In this document: one piece after another, positions 1-9,458 of the stretch
How positions within the stretch are numbered: the first letter of the stretch is position 1
How the letters are laid out: each line of letters starts with the position of its first letter
Source of the DNA: Paenibacillus eucommiae
GTDB lineage: Bacteria > Bacillota > Bacilli > Paenibacillales > NBRC-103111
Direction of reading: 5' to 3'
Assembly: GCF_017874215.1 (NCBI RefSeq)
Contig: NZ_JAGGLB010000047.1
Location: 1-62,202 of the forward strand
DNA length: 62,202 nt
The notes under the pieces: generated by a model
Databases searched by the model: none
What the model was told of the DNA's origin: nothing
What the model saw: only the letters and a program-made list of their open reading frames with translations
Position numbers and translations under genes: made by a program

Positions 1-72
1 CAATGTGTTAGTCCTAACAACATTGTAACCTATGTGTGAACAAATTGGAGCTGTCTTACGTTCATCATAACT

Positions 73-410
73 CTCTTTAGCTACAATCGCACGAACACCC
101 GCTCAAACGGACAGCCAGCAAGGGTTTCTTACTCGGTTGGAGGAGATTTCCCCGCGGATCAAGGCGCTTGGGATGAAGAACGCCCTCTGCCTGAGCTCGC
201 AACTAAGAAAGACCTGCTACTTTAACGATGTTTTTCATCATTAAAAGCACCAGATCCGCTCCCCATCCTTACTTTAACGATGAAAAACATCATTAAAATC
301 ACTTTTCACGCCCCCCAGTGGCCATTCGGCCTCTTTTAACGATGAAAATCATCGTTAACGTAACGGATTGACCTGAAACGCTTACTTTAACGATGAAAAA
401 CATCGCTAAG
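73..410 (+). repeat. 3' part of structured repeat family, copy A
   Basis: From about position 73 the sequence matches the 3' module of the larger repeats at 31.8 and 36.4 kb (the block with CTACAATCGCACGAACACC and GGAGATTTCC). It is followed by four palindromes of the type TTTAACGATG, five T or A, CATCGTTAAA, at 221-245, 273-297, 335-358 and 386-410. The long-hairpin module is absent. Several arms carry single changes, so this copy is eroding. No gene is visible in 1-465 apart from the repeat; the first about 70 bases hold nothing I recognise. Confidence 0.85.
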
Positions 411-465
411 TGGTTGAATCTCACGTTGGTTGTAGCTCACTCTCAGATCCGGGCGCGCTCTCCTT

Positions 466-1272
466 CTACAAAGCGGATTCACTTTGGCTTATTGTCGCTA
501 TTCGCTTCCGATACTCATCCGGATATTGGCCAAAATGTGCCTTAAATACACGACAGAAATATTTGGATTCCCTAAACCCTACCCGTTCGGAAATTTCATA
601 AATTCGCAAATCAGGGTCATCCTTCATCAGGCTAACCGCCTTCACCATGCGGACGCCCTTCAGGTATTGGATAAAATTCTCTCCCGTTTCTTCTTTGAAG
701 ATGGAGCAAAAGTATTCTTTGCTGATCTGAAACTGATTCGCTATACTATCCAAACCAAAATTCTCGAAATAATGATGTTCGATCCACTCCTTGGACATAT
801 CCACGATTCGTTTTCTTCGACTTGTTCCCTGGATAGAGCCGCTTTTCATTTGCTCGATTAATTGCAGGTTAGCAAGGATATCTACATTTCCTCTTTGAGC
901 ATCCAGACTCTCTTTGATTTTACCCAAAACATCGCAAATATGCGATATATTAATCGGCTTTAGCATATATTCCGTTACACCGTATGAAATCGCTTGCTGG
1001 GCATATTTAAAATCGGCATGGCCGCTAAGGATGATGGATTTCATCTTTGGATACTTGGAATAAACGGTCTCCATCACCTCTATTCCGGACAGAATTGGCA
1101 TTTGAATATCCAGAAGCAGAATATCAATTTCATTCTTGGACAAATAATCAAGCACCTTACGTCCGTTATCCACCAGCTCTGCAACACATAGATCCATGGA
1201 TTTCCAAGGGATAAAGGTTTTTAGTCCCTCTCTGATGTTCAGCTCATCGTCCGCTATCAATACTTTGTACAT
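466..1272 (-). CDS. yesN: YesN-type response regulator (REC + AraC HTH)
   Basis: DNA-binding response regulator of a YesM/YesN two-component system, expected to activate a neighbouring sugar-uptake operon. The N-terminal receiver domain (about 1-120) shows the DDE acidic pocket, the phospho-acceptor Asp55 in LLLDIQMP and the Lys105 of MLKP. The C-terminal about 100 residues are a double AraC helix-turn-helix (FQISKEYFCSIFKEETG and VGFRESKYFCRVFKAHFG). At 268 residues it is short for the family, because the linker between the domains is only about 45 residues. I chose ATG 1272, 6 nt after GGGTG; a GTG at 1281 is the alternative. It overlaps the end of the upstream kinase gene by about 29 bp, implying translational coupling. 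A degenerate copy lies at 19.1-19.9 kb. Confidence 0.93.
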   Translation of the reverse strand: MYKVLIADDELNIREGLKTFIPWKSMDLCVAELVDNGRKVLDYLSKNEIDILLLDIQMPILSGIEVMETVYSKYPKMKSIILSGHADFKYAQQAISYGVTEYMLKPINISHICDVLGKIKESLDAQRGNVDILANLQLIEQMKSGSIQGTSRRKRIVDMSKEWIEHHYFENFGLDSIANQFQISKEYFCSIFKEETGENFIQYLKGVRMVKAVSLMKDDPDLRIYEISERVGFRESKYFCRVFKAHFGQYPDEYRKRIATISQSESAL

Positions 1273-3082
1273 AAGTATCACCCGCCATCAATGGAAGTAG
1301 GATCTTTACTACCGTTCCTTTACCTTCTTTGCTTTCAATAGTCATCTCCGCTTCTTCCCCATAAAACCAACGCATTCGTTCAAATATATTCCTTAATCCG
1401 ATCCCCTTGTTATCTATTTGATGTGTTCCTTCAATGACCTTCCGAACCAATTCAAGCCGTTCCTTATCCATCCCTACGCCCTCGTCGGTGACCTGAATGC
1501 TTAAGCGGCCATCCACTAAATGAATCGATATATAGATCAACCCCTTGTTTTCCAATTTCTCGATACCATGGGCAATAGCGTTTTCCAGCAGCGGCTGCAA
1601 AATAAATTTAATAATTTTCATTTTTTTCGTTTCGTCCGACACATTCCATTGTATATCAATTTTATCGCCATACCTGACCCTTTGTATATTCAAATACATG
1701 TCCAAAAAAAGCAATTCCTCTTCGATATCGACGATTTGTTTGTCCGTCTTTGCGCTGTTTCTTAGCATGTCTGACAAGCTCTGTATGGTCTGGCTGACCC
1801 GATTCTCTCCCCCGCTCAAACCCATTGCTAACCAGCGGATATTGTCCAATGTGTTATATAGGAAATGGGGATTGATTTGCGAATAAAGCAGCCTGATTTT
1901 CGTATCTTGCAGGATCAGCTTTTGTGAATACATATTATTCAGCAGCAATTCTTTATCCTCAAGAATGTCATTGAAGCTTTGAAAAATATAGCCAACCTCA
2001 TCCTTCCGAAACTTTATGCCCGAGGCTATCCCTAGCGGCTTTTGCAAGCCATTATTGTTCTGTCTAATCTCTCTTAGCAACCGGTTAATGGGCCTGTAGA
2101 AAAAACGTTGAATCAGTGAAATCAGAACCAGGGAAACAGCTATTAAAGCAATAAGTATATAAGTGAATACGTTCCTGACTGCATGCTGATTTGGTCTAAT
2201 CAACGCTTGGTACGGTGTTACCGAGATGAATTCCCAGTTATTATACAAAGTCTGTGTTTTTGTAATTAAATATTCCTTGTGGTCATGCTTCACCTTCTTT
2301 CCCTGGCGATCAGCTGCTTCGGTAAATTCGTGTGGAATGTTTTGGCCTACTTCAGAGTTAACGGTTGAAGAGAGAATCACCCCGTTTGCATCAACCAAAT
2401 GGATCTTCGATCCTTCCGCGAAACGGGTATTTTCAAAAATACTGGTCACTGTGGTGTCAGCCAAATTGATGACCATAACTCCGAGCGTAGGACCTAATAC
2501 GATATCCCGAATAGGAACGATAACGGAATAGGTATTATGCTGGCTTGGACCACCAGTGAATTGTTTAAAGTATCTGCCGTCATCTTTGGCGAATATTAGC
2601 TTGTTCTGCAATACATTATTTTCAGGGTCAAACATAAAGCGTGTATATTCAGAAACCCTTGAATTCTCAATGGCGGTCAAAGCGCCTTCCGCAGACGAAA
2701 TGACATATTGTTTTCTAAAGTCCAAAATAAATACCGAATATATGGATATGTTTAAGGTGCGAAATGCAGAAATTTGGTTCCGTATCCAACTGACGTCATA
2801 GGAATTTTTATCATCCAACGAATAATCATTCCTCAAAAATTCCCATAAATCCTTGTTTGTTGTTAAAACTAGCATGTTTTTATACATATTTGTTACCAAA
2901 TCATCAAACTGATCCGAGATATGATCCATAGAAGTAATAATAAAATCGCTGGATTTTTGCTCCATATTATTTTGCGATACTTTGTACATATAGTAAATAG
3001 TCGGGCCAGAGGTAAAAAGAATAGTCATAACCAAGAAAACAATGAACCGGGTTTGGAGAGAACGATACATGCTGATTTTCAT
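1244..3082 (-). CDS. yesM: YesM-type sensor histidine kinase
   Basis: Membrane sensor kinase, 612 residues. There is a TM segment near residues 12-35, then an extracytoplasmic Cache-like sensor region up to about residue 300, a second TM (about 307-326), and a HAMP-like linker. The His_kinase domain carries the phospho-acceptor His406 in INPHFLYNTLDNIRW, followed by a HATPase with the N-box ENAIAHG and a DEGVGM G-box. This architecture is that of YesM/LytS-like kinases, which sense carbohydrates, usually with a solute-binding protein, and phosphorylate YesN. Start ATG 3082 is placed by GGAGGG eight bases upstream; the open frame continues to 3124 without a better start. It forms an operon with the overlapping response regulator. 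The partner transporter once lay directly upstream, but only a permease remnant remains there. Confidence 0.93.
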   Translation of the reverse strand: MKISMYRSLQTRFIVFLVMTILFTSGPTIYYMYKVSQNNMEQKSSDFIITSMDHISDQFDDLVTNMYKNMLVLTTNKDLWEFLRNDYSLDDKNSYDVSWIRNQISAFRTLNISIYSVFILDFRKQYVISSAEGALTAIENSRVSEYTRFMFDPENNVLQNKLIFAKDDGRYFKQFTGGPSQHNTYSVIVPIRDIVLGPTLGVMVINLADTTVTSIFENTRFAEGSKIHLVDANGVILSSTVNSEVGQNIPHEFTEAADRQGKKVKHDHKEYLITKTQTLYNNWEFISVTPYQALIRPNQHAVRNVFTYILIALIAVSLVLISLIQRFFYRPINRLLREIRQNNNGLQKPLGIASGIKFRKDEVGYIFQSFNDILEDKELLLNNMYSQKLILQDTKIRLLYSQINPHFLYNTLDNIRWLAMGLSGGENRVSQTIQSLSDMLRNSAKTDKQIVDIEEELLFLDMYLNIQRVRYGDKIDIQWNVSDETKKMKIIKFILQPLLENAIAHGIEKLENKGLIYISIHLVDGRLSIQVTDEGVGMDKERLELVRKVIEGTHQIDNKGIGLRNIFERMRWFYGEEAEMTIESKEGKGTVVKILLPLMAGDTYVQSIDSGR

Positions 3083-3177
3083 ATGCACCGTCCCTCCGAA
3101 TATTTGGAAAATAAGATACTTCAAATATAATCAATTTGTCCGAAGACCTCAATGATTTATTTTATTTATTTATCCCT

Positions 3178-4033
3178 TAATCGAGCCCAGCATCATGCCT
3201 TTGACAAAATAATTTTACAAGAATGGATAAACCGCCACGATCGGAGTTACCGAAATCACAACAATCGCTAATTTAATAGAATAAGGTGTAACGGTTTGTG
3301 CCGCTTTATTGGTACCCAGCATCAAGCCGAATTTACTGATCATGTCAGTTTCATTCATTACTTTCTGAAGTAAGCTTTGCAGCGGGAGCAAGTATTGCTT
3401 CTTAACAAAAAACAAACCTGTAAACCAGTCATTCCAATAATTTACGGCGGCGAATAACCCGATCGTTGCATATACCAGCTTTGAGAGAGGTACCATTACA
3501 CGAATAAAAATATGCATAAAAGAGGCGCCTTCTGAAGCGTCGATAAACCCTTCTAGAAAGGCTTGTTGAACTAACGCTTCTTGCGATTGCTGGAATACTT
3601 CGGAATGATGAAGCTTTTGAATAAGCCGTGTATACGAAGAATGACTGGGTTTCCGATCAGATTCAGTAAAGCCACAGTCCGTGCTAAATTCTACACTTCT
3701 TTTCAAACGTTTCCTAAGGTCTTTAATGGTTGGAATACGTACCACAATTCGAATAAACAGCGATTGCAGCATAGCTGTATAATTGAGCCGAGTGGGCGCA
3801 CCTAAGAATGCCTTTTTAGATACAGCAAGTAAGAATGGATTCATGTCCAAGGTTTCAAACAAATATCCATACGTATTCTTGGGCGACATTTTTAATAAGT
3901 CTTCCAAGGAAAACAGACGCGGCGTCGGCCTTCTGCTATTACCGCACTCCGGCCGCGTCGCGAGCGAAATGGAAGTACTCCCTTTCTCCACGTACTTCGA
4001 AATAACCGTTTTTGTCAATCTTTCGTCTTTCAT
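3178..4033 (-). pseudogene. Chimeric remnant: transposase N-terminus fused to LplC permease C-terminus
   Basis: An open frame of 272 codons (4033-3215) made of two unrelated pieces. The first about 165 residues resemble the N-terminal DUF772-type region of IS1182/IS4-like transposases (LNYTAMLQSLFIRIV, DLRKRLKRSVEFSTDCGF, SSYTRLIQKLHHSEVFQQ). At base 3533/3534 the frame switches to EGASFMHIFIRVMVPLSK, which is the C-terminal third of a sugar ABC permease nearly identical to 20374-20729. The permease part then ends early: a CAA glutamine codon of the intact copy has become TAA, so the final QKYFVKGMMLGSIKG is lost, although its DNA is still visible to 3178. No DDE catalytic residues and no complete membrane domain remain. 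The start overlaps the preceding stop (ATGA). Not expected to be functional. Confidence 0.85.
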
Positions 4034-4582
4034 ATTCCCCGACAGTCAATTCCATTCATGTTCCATATCAATCGATGTTCGTTTACTTGATGGATTGCCG
4101 GAGTTGAGACAAAATGATTGCTCTTGTTTTTCCAAGTCGGAGTCTTGGGAACTTCTAGCCGGAAAAATTGAAATCTCAGCATATAGCGATCGATTGCCGA
4201 CAAATTGGCGGTTGCCGTATGCCAGAGGTCGTAAGCAATCAGCGCCATGGTCCCGGCTTTCCCGGTCACCTTCAGCATCAGTTCGGATTCATTTCCGGGT
4301 AAATCATAATAATTATGTGTCCCCGGTATTATAGCAGAAGGTCCCATATCTTCGGTAACATCTTGGGTATAATAGAAGATGATGACAGACCAAGGATGAT
4401 GATTCCGGATTTTTTCGTTAAACCAATAATTGTCTTTATGCCATTCTACATTTCCTGTTCCCGCTTTGGTCAGGTGACCATGCCGATGTGCACTCATCAT
4501 ATATTCAGGTGGTCAATGCCCCTGCTACAATAGGATGTTCAAAGAAACGTCCAATTTCCGGAATTATCATTGCCTCTGACAT
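4030..4582 (-). pseudogene. Phytanoyl-CoA dioxygenase (PhyH) family, frameshifted
   Basis: A Fe(II)/2-oxoglutarate dioxygenase of the PhyH family, broken near its start. A good ribosome site (GGGGAGGA) precedes ATG 4582, which reads MSEAMIIPEIGRFFEHPIVAGALTT and then hits TGA. The family sequence resumes in another frame (PPEYMMSAHRHGHLTK) and continues to 4030. The visible metal and cosubstrate residues are the HxD of VEWHKD, a distal His in LWHTATAN and an Arg in RYMLRFQF. A few codons between LTT and PEYMM appear to be missing. About 180 residues in all is short for the family, and the 3' end runs directly into the transposase-permease chimera, so the C-terminus is probably truncated too. 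It is the last gene of block 1. PhyH enzymes oxidise varied substrates; this one's substrate is unknown. Confidence 0.8.
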
Positions 4583-4650
4583 ATCATCATTCCTCCCCAA
4601 ATAATAATAACGTATCGAAATTTGACATTGAGTGACTTATGGATAGGGTC

Positions 4651-5328
4651 TTAAATGTTGAGCTCCGCGATCACCGTGACCGGAGCACTGTCTATTTGTT
4701 CGATAAAGAGCGGCAACGCGAATATTCGCTCTAATCGGGCTGGATCGATAGCATCCAAATTCAAATCTTCAATGATGCAAATGTAGTGACTGTGAAACAT
4801 GCCCAGCAAATATTGATGAGCTAGACATCCGTCTTCGCCGTGAGCGTAAGAAGCCAATGAAATCCAATCCATACCGATGGCGTTGAGATTAGGGCACCTG
4901 TCCATAATATATTGGCATGCCTGAGAGCTGATCCCTACTCCCTCCGAGGCATACCTTATCTTGTCACTCTCGCGAAATTTGGAAAAACCGCTGCGGATGA
5001 ACAAACTGTCCGCTCGCTGCAATTCATCTTCATAAGGAAGCAGATCCTCCACTCGCACCAATTCCGAAAACGATTTGGGAATGTCCAGCAAGAGCGGATG
5101 TTCCATGATGAACGTGCTGAGCGGCATCTCTGCGAGGCGCGGACCCTTCTCGTTAAAGTGCTTTGGACCATCCATATGCGATCCGAAATGGTTTAATAAC
5201 GTTATCTTATATTGATTGGCAACGTCTCCCCGTGCGATTTGCGTGTATGGCTCGATATCGATCGAGTAGCTACCCGGCCAGCCTGGGTCGGATTTGGCCA
5301 AATCATAGGACAAGCGTACATACTTCAA
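4651..5328 (-). CDS. Cyclase-family metal-dependent hydrolase (kynurenine formamidase-like)
   Basis: 225-residue member of the cyclase family (PF04199; kynurenine formamidase, isatin hydrolase and relatives). The signature HFGSHMDGPKHF supplies the histidine/aspartate metal ligands expected of the family. These enzymes cleave amides or cyclic imide/lactone bonds in small acids. The start is TTG 5328, eight bases after GGAGGGG. It follows the SDR gene by about 66 bp in the block 1 operon and probably acts on the same pathway as the adjacent SDRs and hydroxyacid dehydrogenase. A truncated paralogue with the same neighbours lies at 17564-17914. The exact substrate cannot be read from the sequence. 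Confidence 0.88.
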   Translation of the reverse strand: MKYVRLSYDLAKSDPGWPGSYSIDIEPYTQIARGDVANQYKITLLNHFGSHMDGPKHFNEKGPRLAEMPLSTFIMEHPLLLDIPKSFSELVRVEDLLPYEDELQRADSLFIRSGFSKFRESDKIRYASEGVGISSQACQYIMDRCPNLNAIGMDWISLASYAHGEDGCLAHQYLLGMFHSHYICIIEDLNLDAIDPARLERIFALPLFIEQIDSAPVTVIAELNI

Positions 5329-5394
5329 TTTCTTATCCCCTCCGATATTTATTTATTTCAAATTATGTAAACTATCAATCACACACCTTGCAAT

Positions 5395-6195
5395 CTACCA
5401 ACTGCTCCATCCACCGTCTACAACCAAATTATGTCCAGTGACATACTTGGACGCTGATGAAGCGAGATAGACGACTGCGCCCTTAATATCGTCATCATCG
5501 GCGAATCTGCCGAGCGGTGTTCGCTCGATATAGTTACGGCGAAACACTTCAGACCCTGCATTCGGTTCGATCCAAGAGGGGCTGTACCCGCCTGGACTTA
5601 TGCAATTTACCCGCACATTATATTTACCATAATAGTTCGCAAGCCATCTCGTCATACCGATCATACCCCATTTGGTATAGGTGTACTCGATACCGCTTGT
5701 CATCCCGCTATCACCATACACAGGAAAATGCGGGCCATTAATGCCTTGAATGGAGGATATATTGATGATGTTGCCTGTTTGCCGCTCCCGCATCGTTTGC
5801 ACGACAGCCTTGGAGAGCAGCATCGTACCTAAACCGTTCACTTGCTCCGCCTGTTGCCAGCCTTCCGCAGTCGTCTGTTCGATATTGTTCAAGCCATCGC
5901 GGGACACAGCGTTGTTGACCAAAATGTCAATGCAACCCATACGATCCAATGTTTGTTCTACAAATTCGTGGATACTCGACTCATCTGCCAGATTTAACGC
6001 AATCGCAACTGCCTGGCAGCCGTTCAAACGCAACGATTCCGCTTGTTCCTCACAACGATCAATGTCGCGCGATGCAACAACAACCTTTGCCCCTGCTTGC
6101 CCAAGCGCTTCACAAATTTGCCCGCCAAACATACCGGCTCCTCCCGTTACGATGGCGACTTTACCATCTAAACGAAACAGATTCAAGACATTCAT
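5395..6195 (-). CDS. SDR-family oxidoreductase
   Basis: Short-chain dehydrogenase/reductase, 266 residues, full length. The Rossmann glycine motif is VTGGAGMFGG (about 16-25). The structural motif LVNNAVSRDG is present, and the catalytic Ser (NISSIQG) and Tyr-x3-Lys (YTYTKWG) are intact, followed by the usual RVNCISPGGY. It probably oxidises a hydroxyl of a sugar-acid type intermediate with NAD(P). The ribosome site GGAGG lies 6 bases before ATG 6195 and is supplied by the last codons of the truncated SDR just upstream, so the two are coupled. Part of the block 1 operon between the dehydrogenase and the cyclase-family hydrolase. Substrate not identifiable. Confidence 0.9.
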   Translation of the reverse strand: MNVLNLFRLDGKVAIVTGGAGMFGGQICEALGQAGAKVVVASRDIDRCEEQAESLRLNGCQAVAIALNLADESSIHEFVEQTLDRMGCIDILVNNAVSRDGLNNIEQTTAEGWQQAEQVNGLGTMLLSKAVVQTMRERQTGNIINISSIQGINGPHFPVYGDSGMTSGIEYTYTKWGMIGMTRWLANYYGKYNVRVNCISPGGYSPSWIEPNAGSEVFRRNYIERTPLGRFADDDDIKGAVVYLASSASKYVTGHNLVVDGGWSSW

Positions 6196-6196
6196 C

Positions 6197-6739
6197 TTAC
6201 GCCTCCATCTTTATTTGCGAACGAGATATAAACGCCGCCGTCTCGAAGTCGTCGGTGTTTAGAAAGATTAGCAGACAAAATCGATACCGGAACGGCCACC
6301 GCGATCCTCCGCTGATTGAAGAAAGATTGACAATCGATCCATGATTGTTCTTGTTCAATAATGGAAGGGCATGTTTGGTTACCAACGAGGTTCCGATCAC
6401 GTTGACATCCACGATTTGCTTCCAATCCTCCGATGTCGCTTCGACACCTTTAAAAACAAATACGGCCGCATTGTTTACCAGGATATCCAGACCGCCAGAT
6501 TGCTCCTGAATTTTTGCGAAAACTGCTTGCACCTGTGCCTCGTCCGTAATATCGATTTGTGCAAAATACACCTGATGTTCAGTGTGGTTTTGAATCCTGG
6601 CAGCGGTATCCTTGCCGTCTTCATCACGGTCCAATAACCAAACCGTAACACCTTCCTCACTTAATCGGTGGGCTATGGCTTCCCCCAGCCCTTGTGCTCC
6701 TCCAGTCACAACAGCGACTTTGCTGAGCAATCCTCTCAT
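6197..6739 (-). pseudogene. Truncated SDR oxidoreductase lacking the catalytic Tyr/Lys
   Basis: The first about 145 residues are a close relative of the intact SDR at 17935-18699 (VTGGAQGLGEAI, LVNNAAVFVFKGVEAT, IVNLSSISG). Homology then stops abruptly. The last about 35 residues (GGSRWPFRYRF to SQIKMEA) do not match any SDR, so the Tyr-x3-Lys pair and the C-terminal half are missing. The start overlaps the dehydrogenase stop as ATGA, an arrangement also kept at 18.7 kb, which shows this is a damaged copy of the same two-gene unit. The foreign tail may be the end of another deleted gene. It retains an open frame and may still serve to couple translation into the following SDR. Confidence 0.85.
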
Positions 6740-7740
6740 CGATTATCCTCCCTGCTCATATATGATTCTTGGACGGCACTACTATTTACGATGTGCTTCG
6801 GCCTTTCTCCGCTGAACAACCTGCAGATTTCCATTGCCGCAAATTGTTGCAGACGTATGATTGAATCTTCCGAGTACCAAGCACAGTGACTGGTAATGAG
6901 ACATTGGCTTAATTGCAATAATGGATGTTCGGGTGAGATAGGTTCCTCTTCCAACACATCGAGTGCAGCGCCAGCAATCTGGTTTGTTTTTAATGCGACT
7001 TCCAACGCTTCCGCATCCACCACTCCACCTCTGGACGTATTGACCAGGACGGCGGATTCCTTCATCTTGGAGAATGCTTCCCTGTTCAACAGATGTCTTG
7101 TCTGCTCGGTTAGCGGCAAATGGATCGATAAGATGTCGCTAGTTGCCAACAACTGCTCCCATTCGACTCGGCGAACATTCCATTCAGTGAACACTTCCTT
7201 CGGCGCATAGCGATCATATGCTATTACATTCAAGTTGAATGCTTGCGCCCGTTGAGCAACAGCCCTTGCAATATTGCCGAGTCCCGCTAATCCGAGCGTT
7301 TTACCGCTGAGTCCCATAATCGGACGAAAGGGGGCGTTCTCCCACTGTCCTCGGCGAACTTGAGCTACGACAGCAGGTATCTTACGAACAGCAGCGAGCA
7401 ACAAGGACATGGTATGATCGGCAACTTCCTGAATACCATAGTCCGGAATATTAACAACAAGTATGCCTGCCTCCGAGGCTGCGTCGATATCTACCGTATC
7501 GACTCCGATTCCATATCGCACAATAATCCTGCAATTTCTCAAGTGCCGGATCACATCGGAAGTAATCGGTGCAAATTGCGTCAAGATCGCATCGGCATTC
7601 TGGCACAATTCGATAACGTCAGTAGCTGTCTTGCATTGTCCTGTAATGATGCGAAAACCAAGAGGTTCCAAAACCCGTTTTTCTTGATCCAAATTAGAAA
7701 AAGTAAAGTCGGTTACCGCCGCTAAATACTGTTTCATCAT
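6736..7740 (-). CDS. D-isomer 2-hydroxyacid dehydrogenase family protein
   Basis: 334-residue NAD-dependent dehydrogenase of the 2-hydroxyacid/phosphoglycerate dehydrogenase family, usual length. The NAD-binding motif GLAGLGNIARAV sits near residue 145. The catalytic Arg lies in VNTSRGG, the Glu in the DVLEEEP stretch, and the catalytic His appears in LITSHCAWYS. It interconverts a 2-hydroxyacid and a 2-oxoacid. The start ATG overlaps the stop of the upstream sialidase-like gene (ATGA), and its own stop overlaps the truncated SDR start, so translation is tightly coupled along block 1. A C-terminal fragment of a second copy lies at 18696-19034. Confidence 0.92.
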   Translation of the reverse strand: MMKQYLAAVTDFTFSNLDQEKRVLEPLGFRIITGQCKTATDVIELCQNADAILTQFAPITSDVIRHLRNCRIIVRYGIGVDTVDIDAASEAGILVVNIPDYGIQEVADHTMSLLLAAVRKIPAVVAQVRRGQWENAPFRPIMGLSGKTLGLAGLGNIARAVAQRAQAFNLNVIAYDRYAPKEVFTEWNVRRVEWEQLLATSDILSIHLPLTEQTRHLLNREAFSKMKESAVLVNTSRGGVVDAEALEVALKTNQIAGAALDVLEEEPISPEHPLLQLSQCLITSHCAWYSEDSIIRLQQFAAMEICRLFSGERPKHIVNSSAVQESYMSREDNR

Positions 7741-9398
7741 AACTCAATCCCGGAATAGCCCCCGCGTTGCGATTCTGCTGCTACCCGAGCGATCGATAAC
7801 CTCTGCACTTCTCCTTCTGATCCTTCAAGGCAGAACATCAAGTAACTGAAGCCTCCGATATCTGACTTGACCTCAATAGTCTGCGTTTCCGTTCCATCAC
7901 TTAAGCGTACTTCATTTTTGTTCATATCCCAAGAGATATCCCACTCTTCCCACTGATTAGAGGATCCGTATACCGCCAATCGGACACAGTCCTTCAATAC
8001 GATTTCTCTAATTCTCTTTATCTCTTCATCGTTCCCGGTAAAATGATACTCATCCAGATAGGTTTCACTTAGGATCAATGATGCGCCTGTCAAATTTTTC
8101 CCGGACTTCATCTTTATCTTTAAGCTGCCTGCACTGCCGTATGGAAAATTAATGCTGGCGACTGCCGTCTCGTCCACTCCCGCTGACATTTGCAGCATGT
8201 TCTTATCCGGTGAGGAAGGATCCGAACGGTACGTGCCTGTTGTTACATGTTTTCCAACTGTTGACCAGGCTTGCAAGCCATTGCTGAATTCCTCGACAAT
8301 CGTTTTTTCCTTGAGGAATGCTGAGGAGAAACTGATCAACTTGGCGTTAGGATCATTAAAGGTTGCTCCTTCCTTACTCTCAATACTGTAATACTTCACT
8401 AACAATTCATCGTCGTGCAAAACAATCGGGAACGCGTAACAATTTAATACCCCAGGGGGATCATCCTGCCTTCTTCCAATAATTTCACGGTAACCATTCC
8501 AGGTCGTACCGCCATCTTCCGATATAGCGGCATGCAAAACCTGCCTGGCATAACTGATTCCTTCGATGTATCTATAACCAAGACAATGGTTCCATATTTT
8601 AACGATATCGCCATTGCCCAATCTCACTAACGATGTGGGAGCGTTCGAGGAACGGAATAGCGTCGGCCGAGCCGGTCCCCAAGAAGCTCCACCGTCAATG
8701 GAGATGGCATAATAAAACCGACCTAATGTGGTTCTAATCAGCATAAGAATGTGCGCTCGATTAAGCTCAATAACCACCGGTTCCATGGCGCCCGATTCAC
8801 TATGTGATTCCCCATCCGAAATCCCTACATCATTGGAGGCTTTCCAAGTAACCCCTTCATCATCGGAGTATATAGTGCTGCACACAAAACCGAGCGTGTT
8901 TTGGGGGACCGTCGAAATCGGTATTACAATTCTACCGCTTGCCAATTGCAAGGAGCTGTTCATCCCACCATTGTAACGGTCCAAGCATTCAACCTTCTGA
9001 GTGATTGCATTTGTACCATGAATATCATCCACTCGGGTATGCAAAGTATCCCCAATGAAACTGTTGGTCTTTACGTTCAATTCCTTGATTCTAAATGAGA
9101 ATACATGCAAAAAACCTGCACGGCTTTGGAGAAAATGCTGTCCGCTAATATAGCCCGCTTGTTGGGGAAATGCAATTAGCATGCGCGGGTCGCTCCACAT
9201 CCGACCATTATCCAACGATTGCCTTCCCATCACGTAATGCGAACATACTGCTTGGTCCAATTCACTTAGATTTTTCTTCGTTATACATACTAACGTGAAT
9301 AAACTACCGTCATTTAATCGAATGACATGACTAAGATTATGACCGCTATCCTCATAAAGAAGTTGAGCCACTTTGGAATTAATCGATGATGTAGTCAT
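7737..9398 (-). CDS. Sialidase-like BNR-repeat protein
   Basis: 553-residue protein with several Asp-box/BNR repeats (SDDEGVTWKA, SIDGGASWGP, SEDGGTTWNG), the hallmark of six-bladed sialidase-type propellers, followed by a C-terminal region of about 170 residues that looks like a jelly-roll carbohydrate-binding or LamG-like domain. Start ATG 9398 is set by GGGGAG eight bases upstream; the open frame begins earlier at 9449. No signal peptide is visible, so if active it works inside the cell on imported oligosaccharides. It sits between the DapA/NanA-like aldolase and the hydroxyacid dehydrogenase. Sialic-acid-type or other acidic sugar cleavage is an inference; I could not identify the full arginine triad. 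Confidence 0.82.
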   Translation of the reverse strand: MTTSSINSKVAQLLYEDSGHNLSHVIRLNDGSLFTLVCITKKNLSELDQAVCSHYVMGRQSLDNGRMWSDPRMLIAFPQQAGYISGQHFLQSRAGFLHVFSFRIKELNVKTNSFIGDTLHTRVDDIHGTNAITQKVECLDRYNGGMNSSLQLASGRIVIPISTVPQNTLGFVCSTIYSDDEGVTWKASNDVGISDGESHSESGAMEPVVIELNRAHILMLIRTTLGRFYYAISIDGGASWGPARPTLFRSSNAPTSLVRLGNGDIVKIWNHCLGYRYIEGISYARQVLHAAISEDGGTTWNGYREIIGRRQDDPPGVLNCYAFPIVLHDDELLVKYYSIESKEGATFNDPNAKLISFSSAFLKEKTIVEEFSNGLQAWSTVGKHVTTGTYRSDPSSPDKNMLQMSAGVDETAVASINFPYGSAGSLKIKMKSGKNLTGASLILSETYLDEYHFTGNDEEIKRIREIVLKDCVRLAVYGSSNQWEEWDISWDMNKNEVRLSDGTETQTIEVKSDIGGFSYLMFCLEGSEGEVQRLSIARVAAESQRGGYSGIEL

Positions 9399-9458
9399 TT
9401 TGACAACTCCCCTATTCAACTTATTTGATAACACAAATGTCTCATTCACATTGTGCCC

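Noticed and set aside
221..410. Evenly placed short palindromes resembling a CRISPR array
   Set aside because: Only four units with unequal spacing and alternating loop sequence, no constant spacers and no cas genes; the same palindromes recur singly elsewhere as part of the structured repeat.
3215..4033. 272-codon frame as a working sugar permease
   Set aside because: More than half of it is transposase sequence, and the permease part lacks the N-terminal helices and the true C-terminus.
7737..9398. Assignment as a true sialidase (NanH)
   Set aside because: The Asp-box propeller is clear, but the catalytic arginines, Tyr and Glu could not be identified with confidence; many BNR proteins act on other substrates.
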